Source of the DNA: a bacterium
GTDB lineage: Bacteria > Omnitrophota > Gorgyraeia > Gygaellales > Profunditerraquicolaceae
Length of the DNA: 5,970 nucleotides
Direction of reading: 5' to 3'
NCBI GenBank assembly: GCA_004298075.1
Contig: SCRK01000132.1
Span: 1-5,970, forward strand
Shown one piece after another: positions 1-5,966 of the stretch. A program made the position numbers and the translations under genes. Positions within the stretch are counted from its first letter, which is position 1, and the number at the start of each line of letters is the position of its first letter. Under the pieces are notes generated by a model. It saw only the letters and a program-made list of their open reading frames with translations. It had not been told where the DNA came from and made no database searches.

Positions 1-314
1 GCTGGGTCCTGGCGGGAACTGATCACGTATTGGCCGCCCTGTATCCTTATGGCGGATCCGGTAGTTATCCCTTTTGCGATCAGGTTATGGGCCCTTCTGA
101 TGATACGGCTGAATGTTTGTTGGGATATGCGCATGGATCTGGCTGCCTCTTTCTGGTTCAGGCCCAGATAATCTGCCAGCCTTAAGGCTTCAAATTCATC
201 CATCTTCAGCTCAACCTCGTCCGGCCTGCCGGCTCTGCCCCTGGGGCTAAATTGGCTGATTTTGGGGTCAATTTTGACTATTCTATACTTCCTTGGTCTT
301 CCTCGGGGACGCAT
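1..314 (-). CDS. UPF0251 (DUF134) family HTH protein, 3' end cut by window edge
   Basis: Open frame of 104 complete codons on the minus strand with no stop before the window edge. The N-terminus is basic (MRPRGRPRKYR), followed by an acidic patch (PDEVELKMDEFEALRLADY, about residues 31-49) and a helix-turn-helix resembling sigma-70 region 4 (LNQKEAARSMRISQQTFSRI, about 52-71). It then continues into AHNLIAKGITTGSAIRIQGG (75-94). This order of motifs is characteristic of UPF0251/DUF134, a family of roughly 100-140 residues presumed to bind DNA; its members often lie near dinitrogenase iron-molybdenum cofactor-like proteins, which cannot be checked here. The ATG at 312-314 is chosen because the family begins with this MRPRGRP-like stretch; an AGGTAGG purine run lies about 13 bases upstream, rather far for a ribosome site. 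Probably expressed from its own 135-base leader, which holds direct repeats. Family assignment is firm; target and ligand are unknown. Confidence 0.88.
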   Translation of the reverse strand, partial: MRPRGRPRKYRIVKIDPKISQFSPRGRAGRPDEVELKMDEFEALRLADYLGLNQKEAARSMRISQQTFSRIIRRAHNLIAKGITTGSAIRIQGGQYVISSRQDP

Positions 315-317
315 TTA

Positions 318-399
318 CTTATTTTTACCTACCTTTAACGCCTGGTTTATTATGAGTACCTACTTGCAATCAATAGCTATTTATTATGGGTACTTACTT
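318..399 (-). repeat. Three direct repeats in the leader of the UPF0251 gene
   Basis: Read on the minus strand, AAGTAAGTACCCATAATAAA (399-380) and AAGTAGGTACTCATAATAAA (365-346) match at 18 of 20 bases and are offset by 34 bases. A weaker third copy, AGGTAGGTAAAAATAAG (334-318), lies a further 31 bases on and ends just before the start codon. Spacing of 31-34 bases is about three helical turns, as expected for a protein bound to one face of DNA. Each of the two good copies also holds CATAAT, one base from a -10 consensus, so promoter elements could be embedded. No convincing -35 box at 17 bases was found. They may be operator sites for the UPF0251 protein itself or for another regulator; the role is inferred. 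Confidence 0.5.
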
Positions 400-416
400 A
401 TAAATTATCATTTTTT

Positions 417-444
417 AGGGCCTGCTCGTGCTCAAACAGGCCCT
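417..444 (-). terminator. Hairpin just after the EF-Tu-domain-like gene; possible weak terminator
   Basis: AGGGCCTG (417-424) and CAGGCCCT (437-444) form an 8-bp GC-rich stem with a 12-base loop, beginning six bases beyond the stop codon at 450-452. On the minus-strand transcript the stem is followed by UAAAAAAUG rather than a U-run, so it is not a canonical intrinsic terminator. Its position between the operon end and the next leader supports a role in termination or in protecting the mRNA 3' end. Confidence 0.4.
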
Positions 445-449
445 GATAT

Positions 450-869
450 TTAAAGCTTGTAAACTTTGTCGTGTTGCCTGACCCGGGAATTGACCAGCAA
501 TCCTATTTCATCGCCTTTTTTGGCGCTGGAAATATCCACCCGGTCTATCTGCATTGAGGTTATGGTTTGAGTCAGGTCGGTGGTATGCCCCTTTATCTTG
601 ACCGTCTCCCCTATCGCCAATGGCCCCTTTAACTTTATCACCGCTGCCTGCACATGAGGGAAATAATGGGTGATCGAACCGATAAGATTGCCCTCTTCTT
701 TTTTTATGACCTTCTTCGCTGCCGGCCTCTTTCTCGCTGCAGGTTTTTTCTTTAAAAGAGGCTTTCTTCCGGCGGCCTTTTTAGCCGCCTTTTTTACCGG
801 TTTCCTTGATGTTTTCTTTGCCGGTTTCTTTGCCGCTTTCCTGACTTTCTTTTTCTTTTTTAAAGCCAT
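450..869 (-). CDS. EF-Tu domain-2-like protein with histone-H1-like Lys/Ala-rich N-terminal tail
   Basis: 139 residues in two clearly different parts. Residues 1-58 are almost only Lys, Ala, Arg and Pro with repeated KKPAKK/KKAAKK-type units, resembling eukaryotic and bacterial histone-H1-like tails, and are expected to be disordered and to bind nucleic acid. Residues 60-139 begin NLIGSITHYFPHVQAAVIKL and contain IGETVKIKGHTTDLTQTITSMQIDR and KGDEIGLLV; this is the small beta-barrel of EF-Tu/IF2 domain 2, known in short proteins annotated as translation elongation factor-like and resembling C-terminal domains of U32 peptidases. There is no GTPase domain. The ATG at 867-869 is backed by a strong AAGGAGGTG ribosome site (875-883) five bases upstream. 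It lies 37 bases after the DUF4870-like gene with no promoter seen between, so it is probably last in that operon. Domain calls are good; binding to RNA, ribosomes or nucleoid is inference. Confidence 0.82.
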   Translation of the reverse strand: MALKKKKKVRKAAKKPAKKTSRKPVKKAAKKAAGRKPLLKKKPAARKRPAAKKVIKKEEGNLIGSITHYFPHVQAAVIKLKGPLAIGETVKIKGHTTDLTQTITSMQIDRVDISSAKKGDEIGLLVNSRVRQHDKVYKL

Positions 870-906
870 AGCGACACCTCCTTATGAAATTATTCCCGTT
901 TAAAGC

Positions 907-1233
907 TTAAAGGATGACCTTTTCGGATATTTCAGTCACAACCGGGATACGGCAATATATGCCTAAGGCAGACTGCATGATCCCCCAGATCGAGACCAGA
1001 AGGAACAAGGCATACCCGAAAACACCGATCAACCAGCCCAATAAAGGTATGATCGAAAGTATGAATGCGGCTACCTCCATGACAAAAAGCACTAGGCCTT
1101 GCTTGGCATGGTAAAGGGCGAATTTGTTTTCCTTTTTTAATACCAGGGTGATTATGCAAAGAAAAGAAACATAGGAGATTACGGCAAAGAATTTTCCTTC
1201 GCGGATCTCCTGTTCATCAGGTAAGTTTGTCAT
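907..1233 (-). CDS. Small DUF4870/Tic20-like integral membrane protein
   Basis: 108 residues. A polar N-terminus (1-13) precedes a first hydrophobic segment (about 14-32), then the short charged loop KKENKF and the motif YHAKQGLVLFV (41-51). Two more hydrophobic segments follow (about 47-67 and 68-92) with a Gly-rich turn between them, then a short tail. The F..YHA.QGL.LF signature between the first and second helices is typical of DUF4870 and related Tic20-like small membrane proteins, whose function is unknown. The ATG at 1231-1233 lies 16 bases after the stop of the ParA-fusion gene; AAGGGA, a modest ribosome site, lies nine bases upstream within that gap. Close spacing suggests co-transcription and perhaps translational coupling with the ATPase gene. 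Nothing in the sequence ties it directly to carbohydrate or partitioning. Confidence 0.8.
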   Translation of the reverse strand: MTNLPDEQEIREGKFFAVISYVSFLCIITLVLKKENKFALYHAKQGLVLFVMEVAAFILSIIPLLGWLIGVFGYALFLLVSIWGIMQSALGIYCRIPVVTEISEKVIL

Positions 1234-1249
1234 GGCTATTTCCCTTGGA

Positions 1250-2344
1250 TTATTTGCTTACTTCCAGTAAAGAGTCCTTTGAGCCGTACGGATTCAACCG
1301 GTTTAAGGGGTTAACGGGATCCTCAATCCAATTCCCGTCAATTACAAAACGGTAACGGTAGGATCCTTTGTCCAGCTTTAAATGTTTGGTCCAGCAGCCG
1401 TTTGTCTGCTCCATGCGGCTGTTCTCATCCAGTTTCCAGTTGTTGAATTCCCCCGCCAGGTAAACTTCTTTTGCCCCGGGGGCTTTGACTGTCAGGGTGA
1501 TGGTGTTTAATTTCGGCAGGGTTTCTTTCAGGATCTCCTTCATCCGTTTTTCCATGGTTTTTTCCGGCAGGATAACCGGGCCAGGCGAAGGCTCCTGGGT
1601 GATGATCTCCCGTGACAGCGAAAAATAATCTTTCGCCCCGCGGCAGTATTTATCATAAGTAAGAATATGCAAGCCCGCGTTCTGCGCTTCCTTTAATTTT
1701 ACATTCACATGGATGATATTTGAGAACATCTTTTCCTTGTAATCGGTTTTGATCTTCTCCAGCATTTTAAAGGAGTGCTGCAGCCGGGAATCAAAGTTGC
1801 TTACCAGCACGCGAAAATCCACATCATGGTTCAAGCGTTCTTTTACCAGCTTGATGATGCTGGTCAGCTGGCTCAAGCCTTCCAGGGAGAATCTGCTGGC
1901 TTCAACGGGAATGATTATTTCACTGGCCGCGCGCAGCGCATTGATGGTCAGTATTCCTAAGTTTGGCGGGCAGTCGATCAAAATGTAATCATAGTTGCCT
2001 TTAAATTCTTTCAAGGTGTCCCAGAGCCTGGATTCGCGGCCGATCTCCCCGCTTAGCTCCTGCTCCAGCGTGCTTAAGACTATTGATGAGGGGGCTATGT
2101 CAAGGTTCTCGCCCAGGTTCTGGATGATCTCCTCAAGCCGGCATTTCTTATGAGCCATCTTGGATAGGACGTTATAAATACTGGTATCCGCCTTGATATT
2201 CAGGCCGCTTGAGGCGTGCGCCTGCGGGTCAAGGTCGATCAGCAGGACCCTGCGGCCGTTTACGGCAAGGGCCGCGGCCAGGTTTATGGATGTGGTTGTT
2301 TTTCCGCAACCTCCTTTTTGATTGGCAATTGAGATAATGCGCAT
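1250..2344 (-). CDS. ParA/Soj-family ATPase fused to a C-terminal AMPK-beta/CBM48-type glycogen-binding domain
   Basis: 364 residues. The first 250 are a full ParA/Soj core: deviant Walker A KGGCGKTT (10-17, signature Lys10 and Lys15), LLIDLDPQAHAS (34-45, switch I with Asp39), Walker B ILIDCPPNLG (121-130), NVKLKEAQNAGLHILTYD (214-231) and GAKDYFSLSREI near 236-248. Such ATPases dimerise on ATP, bind DNA non-specifically and position cargo. A helical linker (251-280) leads to residues 281-364, which match the AMPK beta-subunit glycogen-binding module: VYLAGEFNNW (294-303), YRF (331-333), DGNW (337-340) and a closing YGSKDSLLEV. Trp303 and Trp339 match the two sugar-stacking tryptophans of AMPK beta, and Arg332 replaces its Lys. 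One continuous frame joins both parts. The ATG at 2342-2344 has AAGGAGG (2353-2359) eight bases upstream. No ParB is present. It follows the membrane-anchored gene by 28 bases and shares its promoter. Chromosome partitioning is less likely than an alpha-glucan-related role, but that is inference. Confidence 0.9.
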   Translation of the reverse strand: MRIISIANQKGGCGKTTTSINLAAALAVNGRRVLLIDLDPQAHASSGLNIKADTSIYNVLSKMAHKKCRLEEIIQNLGENLDIAPSSIVLSTLEQELSGEIGRESRLWDTLKEFKGNYDYILIDCPPNLGILTINALRAASEIIIPVEASRFSLEGLSQLTSIIKLVKERLNHDVDFRVLVSNFDSRLQHSFKMLEKIKTDYKEKMFSNIIHVNVKLKEAQNAGLHILTYDKYCRGAKDYFSLSREIITQEPSPGPVILPEKTMEKRMKEILKETLPKLNTITLTVKAPGAKEVYLAGEFNNWKLDENSRMEQTNGCWTKHLKLDKGSYRYRFVIDGNWIEDPVNPLNRLNPYGSKDSLLEVSK

Positions 2345-2372
2345 CAGCTCTCCCTCCTTAAAAAATGAATTA

Positions 2373-2942
2373 TTATTTTAATACCCTTATATTATCAAGG
2401 TACACTATCCCTGATTTCTGGCGGCTGTTCCATTCTTCGATGGTAAAGGCCAGGCTCTTCATCTGCCTCCAGTCATTGATCTTAGCGAAGCGGCTGAAGT
2501 TTATTCTTTGATCACCCCATTTGCCCGGGATATTCTTTACGTAAACTTCCGACTTTTCGTCAAAGCGGTTGATGAATTCCACCTTTAACGAAACAATATC
2601 TTTAGGATTGGTTTTCCTTACCGCGAAGGCCAAACTATTATATTTGGATAAATTCAGTTGTTTCAGGTCCAGGGAGAAGGTCTCCTTTTTGGCGGGGTCA
2701 AAATTGAAGTTTATCTTTGCCGCGTCCTGATGCAAAAATAAGGCGATCTGCGCGCCGGATCTGCGGCTATTGATGTTGGAATATGTAATTCCCCCTAAGA
2801 CAAAAACTATCAACCCGGCAGCCAGAATAAAATTCCGTACCGGTTTAGGATAAGATTTTAAATTCCGTTTTTTCTTTGATGATTTTGAAGAGGCATCCAG
2901 GTAAATGTTAGCCAGGTGCTCATAGATTTCTTTCTTGTCCAT
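2373..2942 (-). CDS. Membrane-anchored protein of unknown function with probable carbohydrate-binding-like beta-sandwich
   Basis: 189 residues, not recognised as a named family. Residues 1-20 (KKEIYEHLANIYLDA) look like a short amphipathic helix, followed by a strongly basic stretch (KSSKKKRNLK, 20-29) and one transmembrane segment (about 37-54). Positive charges before it favour a cytosolic N-terminus, with residues 60-189 outside the cytoplasm. The outer part is rich in beta-strand patterns, contains SLAF twice (103-106 and 163-166) and ends GIVYLDNIRVL, a closing strand seen in jelly-roll carbohydrate-binding domains such as CBM11-like folds; this resemblance is suggestive only. The ATG at 2940-2942 lies only ten bases after a -10 box and lacks a ribosome site, so the message may be leaderless; no later in-frame Met precedes residue 161. 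It is first in the operon with the ParA fusion. Basic N-terminal tails are how many ParA partners contact the ATPase, so it could be that partner; unproven. Confidence 0.72.
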   Translation of the reverse strand: MDKKEIYEHLANIYLDASSKSSKKKRNLKSYPKPVRNFILAAGLIVFVLGGITYSNINSRRSGAQIALFLHQDAAKINFNFDPAKKETFSLDLKQLNLSKYNSLAFAVRKTNPKDIVSLKVEFINRFDEKSEVYVKNIPGKWGDQRINFSRFAKINDWRQMKSLAFTIEEWNSRQKSGIVYLDNIRVLK

Positions 2943-2952
2943 TTGAAGATAC

Positions 2953-2981
2953 TTTATAACACAAAACCTTATCTATGTCAA
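2953..2981 (-). promoter_or_regulatory. Sigma70-type promoter overlapping the GH57 stop codon
   Basis: On the minus strand TTGACA (2981-2976) is followed by exactly 17 bases and TATAAA (2958-2953): a perfect -35 and a five-of-six -10. The -35 hexamer shares the TGA stop of the GH57 gene (2980-2978). Transcription should start near 2946, three or four bases before the ATG of the membrane-anchored gene, implying a leaderless or almost leaderless mRNA. Confidence 0.75.
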
Positions 2982-4522
2982 GGAGTTAAGGGTATTTTGA
3001 GGTAATCGGGGGCTTTATGATCTATCAATTGATAAAAATTACTTAAATGCAGCCTGAATAGGCGGTCAAATGAGCCGTCCGGGTCCTCTCCATACCACCA
3101 GAACCAGTCGCTTCCTTCCAGGATATACATTTGTTTTAAGGCTAGCTCACTTGGGTTTTTGATTTTGGCAAGGGCCTTCCTGGCCTCTAGAAGCCACTCC
3201 CAGGCTTTTACTTTATACGGGTTGCCTATCCATTTGCCGAATTCACCATAGATCCACGAACCCGCGCTTAAGCGCTTGATCTGGAGTTTCGCCGGATTAT
3301 TTTTCAGGTAATCGCTTACGGTCGTAGTTTTGACAAAATCAGCTTCGCTTAAGCGGCCGTAAAATAATTCCAGGAAGTCATGGCCGTCATTCCTGAAATA
3401 CTCCCAGGCATTTTCTCCGTCCATGGCAATGGTGACCAGGATATCTTTGTCCTTGAACGCCTTATTGATATTTTCAAGGTGGGCCATGAAATCATTTACC
3501 GCGTCTTCCTCTTTCATCTTATGGTAAGTAAAGCCGATCAGATCCGAAAGGTTACGGTCGCGAAAAACGATATTAAGCGCCCCTCCCTTCCTCTTTAACA
3601 GGTGAGGCTGATAAAGCAGTTTTGTGTCTCGTTTTTTTGTCTGCAGGGATTTGAACAGTATAGCTTCATCGGCAACGATCCATTCTATGCCGGATCCAAT
3701 GATGAAGGGCAGGATGGACTCGCTTACCGCCTCCTCCGAAGGCCACATACCGACGGGTGCGCCGTCGAACCTCTGTTTATAGAATTCCACGGCACTCTTT
3801 ATATGCTCCCTTGCGTCTTGAGGGAAACTAAACTCCTCTTTCGGCAGGGCTGTTTTTTTGTTCGCCTCTTTAGCGACATTGGTGCCGCATAATAAAGGCA
3901 GGATCGGATGATAATAGGGGGTGACGCTTATTTCAAGCTGGTTGTTCTGTTTGAAATGACGGTAGGCGGGGATTATCCCTTTTAATATCTCCAGCTGTTT
4001 ATCCAGGACCACCTGTTTATCTTCTTCGGTAAAGAAGCGCTCTTTGAGCAGTATTTTCTTTAACTCGGGGATATTCCGGCGGAATGACGGATCGATCCAT
4101 GCGAGATTAAAGCATAGCTGCAGATCAAGGTAATCCTGGCTGGAAAATTCCAGGTTATTGAGCCTACGTTTGTAAAGCTCATAATAGCGCGGGAATGTCG
4201 CTATGACCCGTTCTTTGTTTATGGAAAAAAAGCTGCGCAGGATGAATTCCTTATCGGGTTGAGTCAATTCGACCGCGGGTTTTCTGGACAGCTCAAGATA
4301 AGTATCTTTTACCCGGCCTATATTATAATCTTCCACCTGTTCAAATAAGGACGGAACAACGTTAAAGGTTTGTTTGATCTTGGGGAATTTCTCCAGCAGC
4401 TGCACCATATCCAGGTAATCTTTTATCCCGTGGAGCCTCACCCAGGGCAGGTCGCTTACCTGGGTGAGCAGATTCTTATAATACGGCTGGTGCATGTGGA
4501 AGATGAAGGCCAGGTTTAGCAT
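2978..4522 (-). CDS. Glycoside hydrolase family 57 enzyme (amylopullulanase/alpha-amylase type), cytoplasmic
   Basis: 514 residues without a signal peptide, so an intracellular enzyme acting on alpha-glucans such as glycogen or maltodextrins. GH57 conserved regions are visible in order: HMHQPYY (9-15, region 1), FNLAWIDP (138-145), GMWPSEEAV (258-266) with Glu263 the likely nucleophile, AMDGENAWEYF (366-376) with Asp368 the likely acid/base, and TVSDYL (401-406). A C-terminal LEGSDWFWWYGED (468-480) is shared with amylopullulanase-like members. HQPYY and WPSE favour the amylopullulanase/alpha-amylase group over GH57 branching enzymes or 4-alpha-glucanotransferases; exact specificity cannot be read from sequence. 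The start is fixed: an in-frame stop lies shortly upstream of the ATG at 4520-4522 and region 1 begins at residue 9. No ribosome site is seen, and the preceding gene's terminator ends about 20 bases before the ATG. It sits directly upstream of the glycogen-binding ParA operon. Confidence 0.92.
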   Translation of the reverse strand: MLNLAFIFHMHQPYYKNLLTQVSDLPWVRLHGIKDYLDMVQLLEKFPKIKQTFNVVPSLFEQVEDYNIGRVKDTYLELSRKPAVELTQPDKEFILRSFFSINKERVIATFPRYYELYKRRLNNLEFSSQDYLDLQLCFNLAWIDPSFRRNIPELKKILLKERFFTEEDKQVVLDKQLEILKGIIPAYRHFKQNNQLEISVTPYYHPILPLLCGTNVAKEANKKTALPKEEFSFPQDAREHIKSAVEFYKQRFDGAPVGMWPSEEAVSESILPFIIGSGIEWIVADEAILFKSLQTKKRDTKLLYQPHLLKRKGGALNIVFRDRNLSDLIGFTYHKMKEEDAVNDFMAHLENINKAFKDKDILVTIAMDGENAWEYFRNDGHDFLELFYGRLSEADFVKTTTVSDYLKNNPAKLQIKRLSAGSWIYGEFGKWIGNPYKVKAWEWLLEARKALAKIKNPSELALKQMYILEGSDWFWWYGEDPDGSFDRLFRLHLSNFYQLIDHKAPDYLKIPLTP

Positions 4523-4542
4523 ATAATGGTCTGCAGTTTAAT

Positions 4543-4581
4543 AAAAAAGCCCTGGAGGATTTAAGCCCCCAGGGCTTTTTT
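4543..4581 (-). terminator. Strong intrinsic terminator of the outer-membrane protein gene
   Basis: AAAAAAGCCCTGG (4543-4555) and CCAGGGCTTTTTT (4569-4581) pair over 13 bp around a 13-base loop. On the minus-strand transcript the GC stem ends in six U residues, a classic Rho-independent terminator beginning 17 bases after the beta-barrel stop codon. The flanking A/T tracts are symmetric, so it could also stop plus-strand transcription. Confidence 0.92.
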
Positions 4582-4598
4582 ATTTTACATAACTTGTA

Positions 4599-5966
4599 TT
4601 AGAATACGACCTTCATTGAACCGATTAACTGGGTCGCATTTTTCTCGTTTGAAGTAAGTGCTTCCCCGGGCTTAAACCAGCCGCCGGTTAACGCTAACTG
4701 CACATCCTCGGTATAATCATAAGTAACGCTTAGATCAATGGCATCACCAAGATGTACTTTACCAGTATAGCTATTGCTGATCCCATTGGTTCCATCATAG
4801 AAGAATGGGCTGGTAAAAGAGCTGAGGTCTTTCTTCTGGGCCACATTATAATAGCCATAGACCGCAGCGATGGTAACATCATCCATTGGTTTGCAGCTTG
4901 CCTTCAGGTTGAAAACGCTCATATTTGTAAAAGGCAAAAGCGTGTAGGTGATGTTGTTCAGCTTCTGATCGTAGAACATTGGATCCCATCCGCCGTTCCT
5001 GGTGTTACCGATAGTGTCGCTTTTTTCACCGGATAGGTAGGTATAGGAAGCGCCGACCATCGGCATCATCTTGATCTTGGTAAAAGTATAATCGAGCAAA
5101 CCTTGCAGAGCCCATGCATCGTGATTTTTTTCAGCAAGCGAGGTGGCGTTATTCCTGCCGAACTGATAAGCGCCTTCTAAAGAAGCTTTCAGGTCATCGA
5201 TTGGGGCAACGGAAATCAAAGCACCGACAGTGTTTACTTTATCGGATTTTCCGCCAAGGGGGATTGCTGCCCCGCCTTTATAATTATCATTCTTCAGGTA
5301 GTAATAACCTGATACATTGGCCTTTTTGTTAATCGCGTAAGTAGCATTGACCCCCATAAGGTTGATGTCGTTTTTATCGGATATGGGACCAGTGCCAGTA
5401 GTAGAATAACTCGTTTGTCTTACTTTGGCGTAAATCGCGTCAATTACCAACGGATCATAGTTTAATGTGGCGCGAATAGCGTCAAAAGCTTTTCTTTCGC
5501 TTAAGTCAGTAGGAATGTTTGTTACCCCGCTGGCTACCTTGGCGTTGCCCATAATTAACCCGTTGCCAAATTTGATCTCTTGGCGGCCGACAGTAACGCT
5601 TAATGGTGAATAGAGGAATTCTTTTAAAGTAGCATACGCAAGATCAATGTCAATAGCGTTGTTTCCGCTTGAAGAAACATCATTCTGTCCGTTCCAAACT
5701 CTCTCATTGATCAGCCTTACAGTTGCCATTACGTTATCAGTAAGGTCCGCGTCCACGCGTATCCTGGTCTGGGACATAAGCAGGTTCTGTTTAAATTGGC
5801 TTTTATCCCCGGTTGTACTGTAATTCAACCCGTAATAGTTCCTTGTCAAGCCAGTTGCCGTGATGTCCCCACTTACTTTCACATTCTGCACTTCGGCGTA
5901 GGCGGGCGCAAATGCCAACCCGGCTACCAAAGCAAGCGCTAATACTGCTATTAAGCGTTTACTCAT
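4599..5966 (-). CDS. Outer-membrane beta-barrel protein, alginate-export/porin-like
   Basis: 455 residues. A signal peptide is clear: MSKR, a hydrophobic core (5-20) and cleavage expected after AYA at residue 24. The mature chain consists of alternating polar/hydrophobic strands separated by Gly/Asn/Ser-rich loops and ends in MKVVF, a terminal aromatic residue of the kind recognised by the BAM insertion machinery. The section VTVGRQEIKFGNGLIMG (125-141) followed by ERKAFDAIRATL (157-168) resembles the alginate-export family (a periplasm-facing GRQ.. strand, then FDA/FDG.R). It probably forms a pore for sugars, oligosaccharides or other small solutes; the substrate is unknown, and no alginate genes are nearby. 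The ATG at 5964-5966 is taken because it begins a complete signal peptide; the ribosome site lies beyond the window. The gene ends in its own strong terminator, so it is transcribed separately from the genes below. Confidence 0.85.
   Translation of the reverse strand: MSKRLIAVLALALVAGLAFAPAYAEVQNVKVSGDITATGLTRNYYGLNYSTTGDKSQFKQNLLMSQTRIRVDADLTDNVMATVRLINERVWNGQNDVSSSGNNAIDIDLAYATLKEFLYSPLSVTVGRQEIKFGNGLIMGNAKVASGVTNIPTDLSERKAFDAIRATLNYDPLVIDAIYAKVRQTSYSTTGTGPISDKNDINLMGVNATYAINKKANVSGYYYLKNDNYKGGAAIPLGGKSDKVNTVGALISVAPIDDLKASLEGAYQFGRNNATSLAEKNHDAWALQGLLDYTFTKIKMMPMVGASYTYLSGEKSDTIGNTRNGGWDPMFYDQKLNNITYTLLPFTNMSVFNLKASCKPMDDVTIAAVYGYYNVAQKKDLSSFTSPFFYDGTNGISNSYTGKVHLGDAIDLSVTYDYTEDVQLALTGGWFKPGEALTSNEKNATQLIGSMKVVF

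Noticed and set aside
417..444. Riboswitch or other structured RNA in the UPF0251 leader
   Set aside because: Only one simple hairpin is visible, sitting directly behind the upstream gene's stop codon. No multi-stem architecture or known riboswitch core was recognised.
262..453. Plus-strand open frame of 63 codons over the UPF0251 leader
   Set aside because: It overlaps the start of the UPF0251 gene on the opposite strand and the repeat-bearing leader. Its product is low-complexity and hydrophobic with no family features.
848..869. T TTA AAA slippery heptamer followed by an A-rich run at the start of the Lys-rich tail, suggesting programmed -1 frameshifting
   Set aside because: The in-frame heptamer is real, but the run follows from consecutive Lys codons. 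No downstream stimulatory structure was seen, and the -1 frame gives only a short Lys/Gly/Glu-rich peptide before a stop.
670..903. Plus-strand Phe/Ala-rich open frame
   Set aside because: It is the antisense reading of the Lys-rich tail (Lys codons read backwards give Phe/Leu), so its membrane-like look is an artefact.
932..1159. Minus-strand open frame within the DUF4870-like gene
   Set aside because: It lies in another frame of a gene with a clear family signature, and its product resembles no family.
1250..2344. Classical chromosome partition operon (parA with parB and parS)
   Set aside because: No ParB-like gene follows and no parS-like palindrome was noticed. The neighbours are carbohydrate-related, and the ATPase carries a glycogen-binding module.
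3380..3892. Two plus-strand open frames opposite the GH57 gene
   Set aside because: They are shadows of the well-conserved GH57 frame, including its catalytic region, with no independent start signals.
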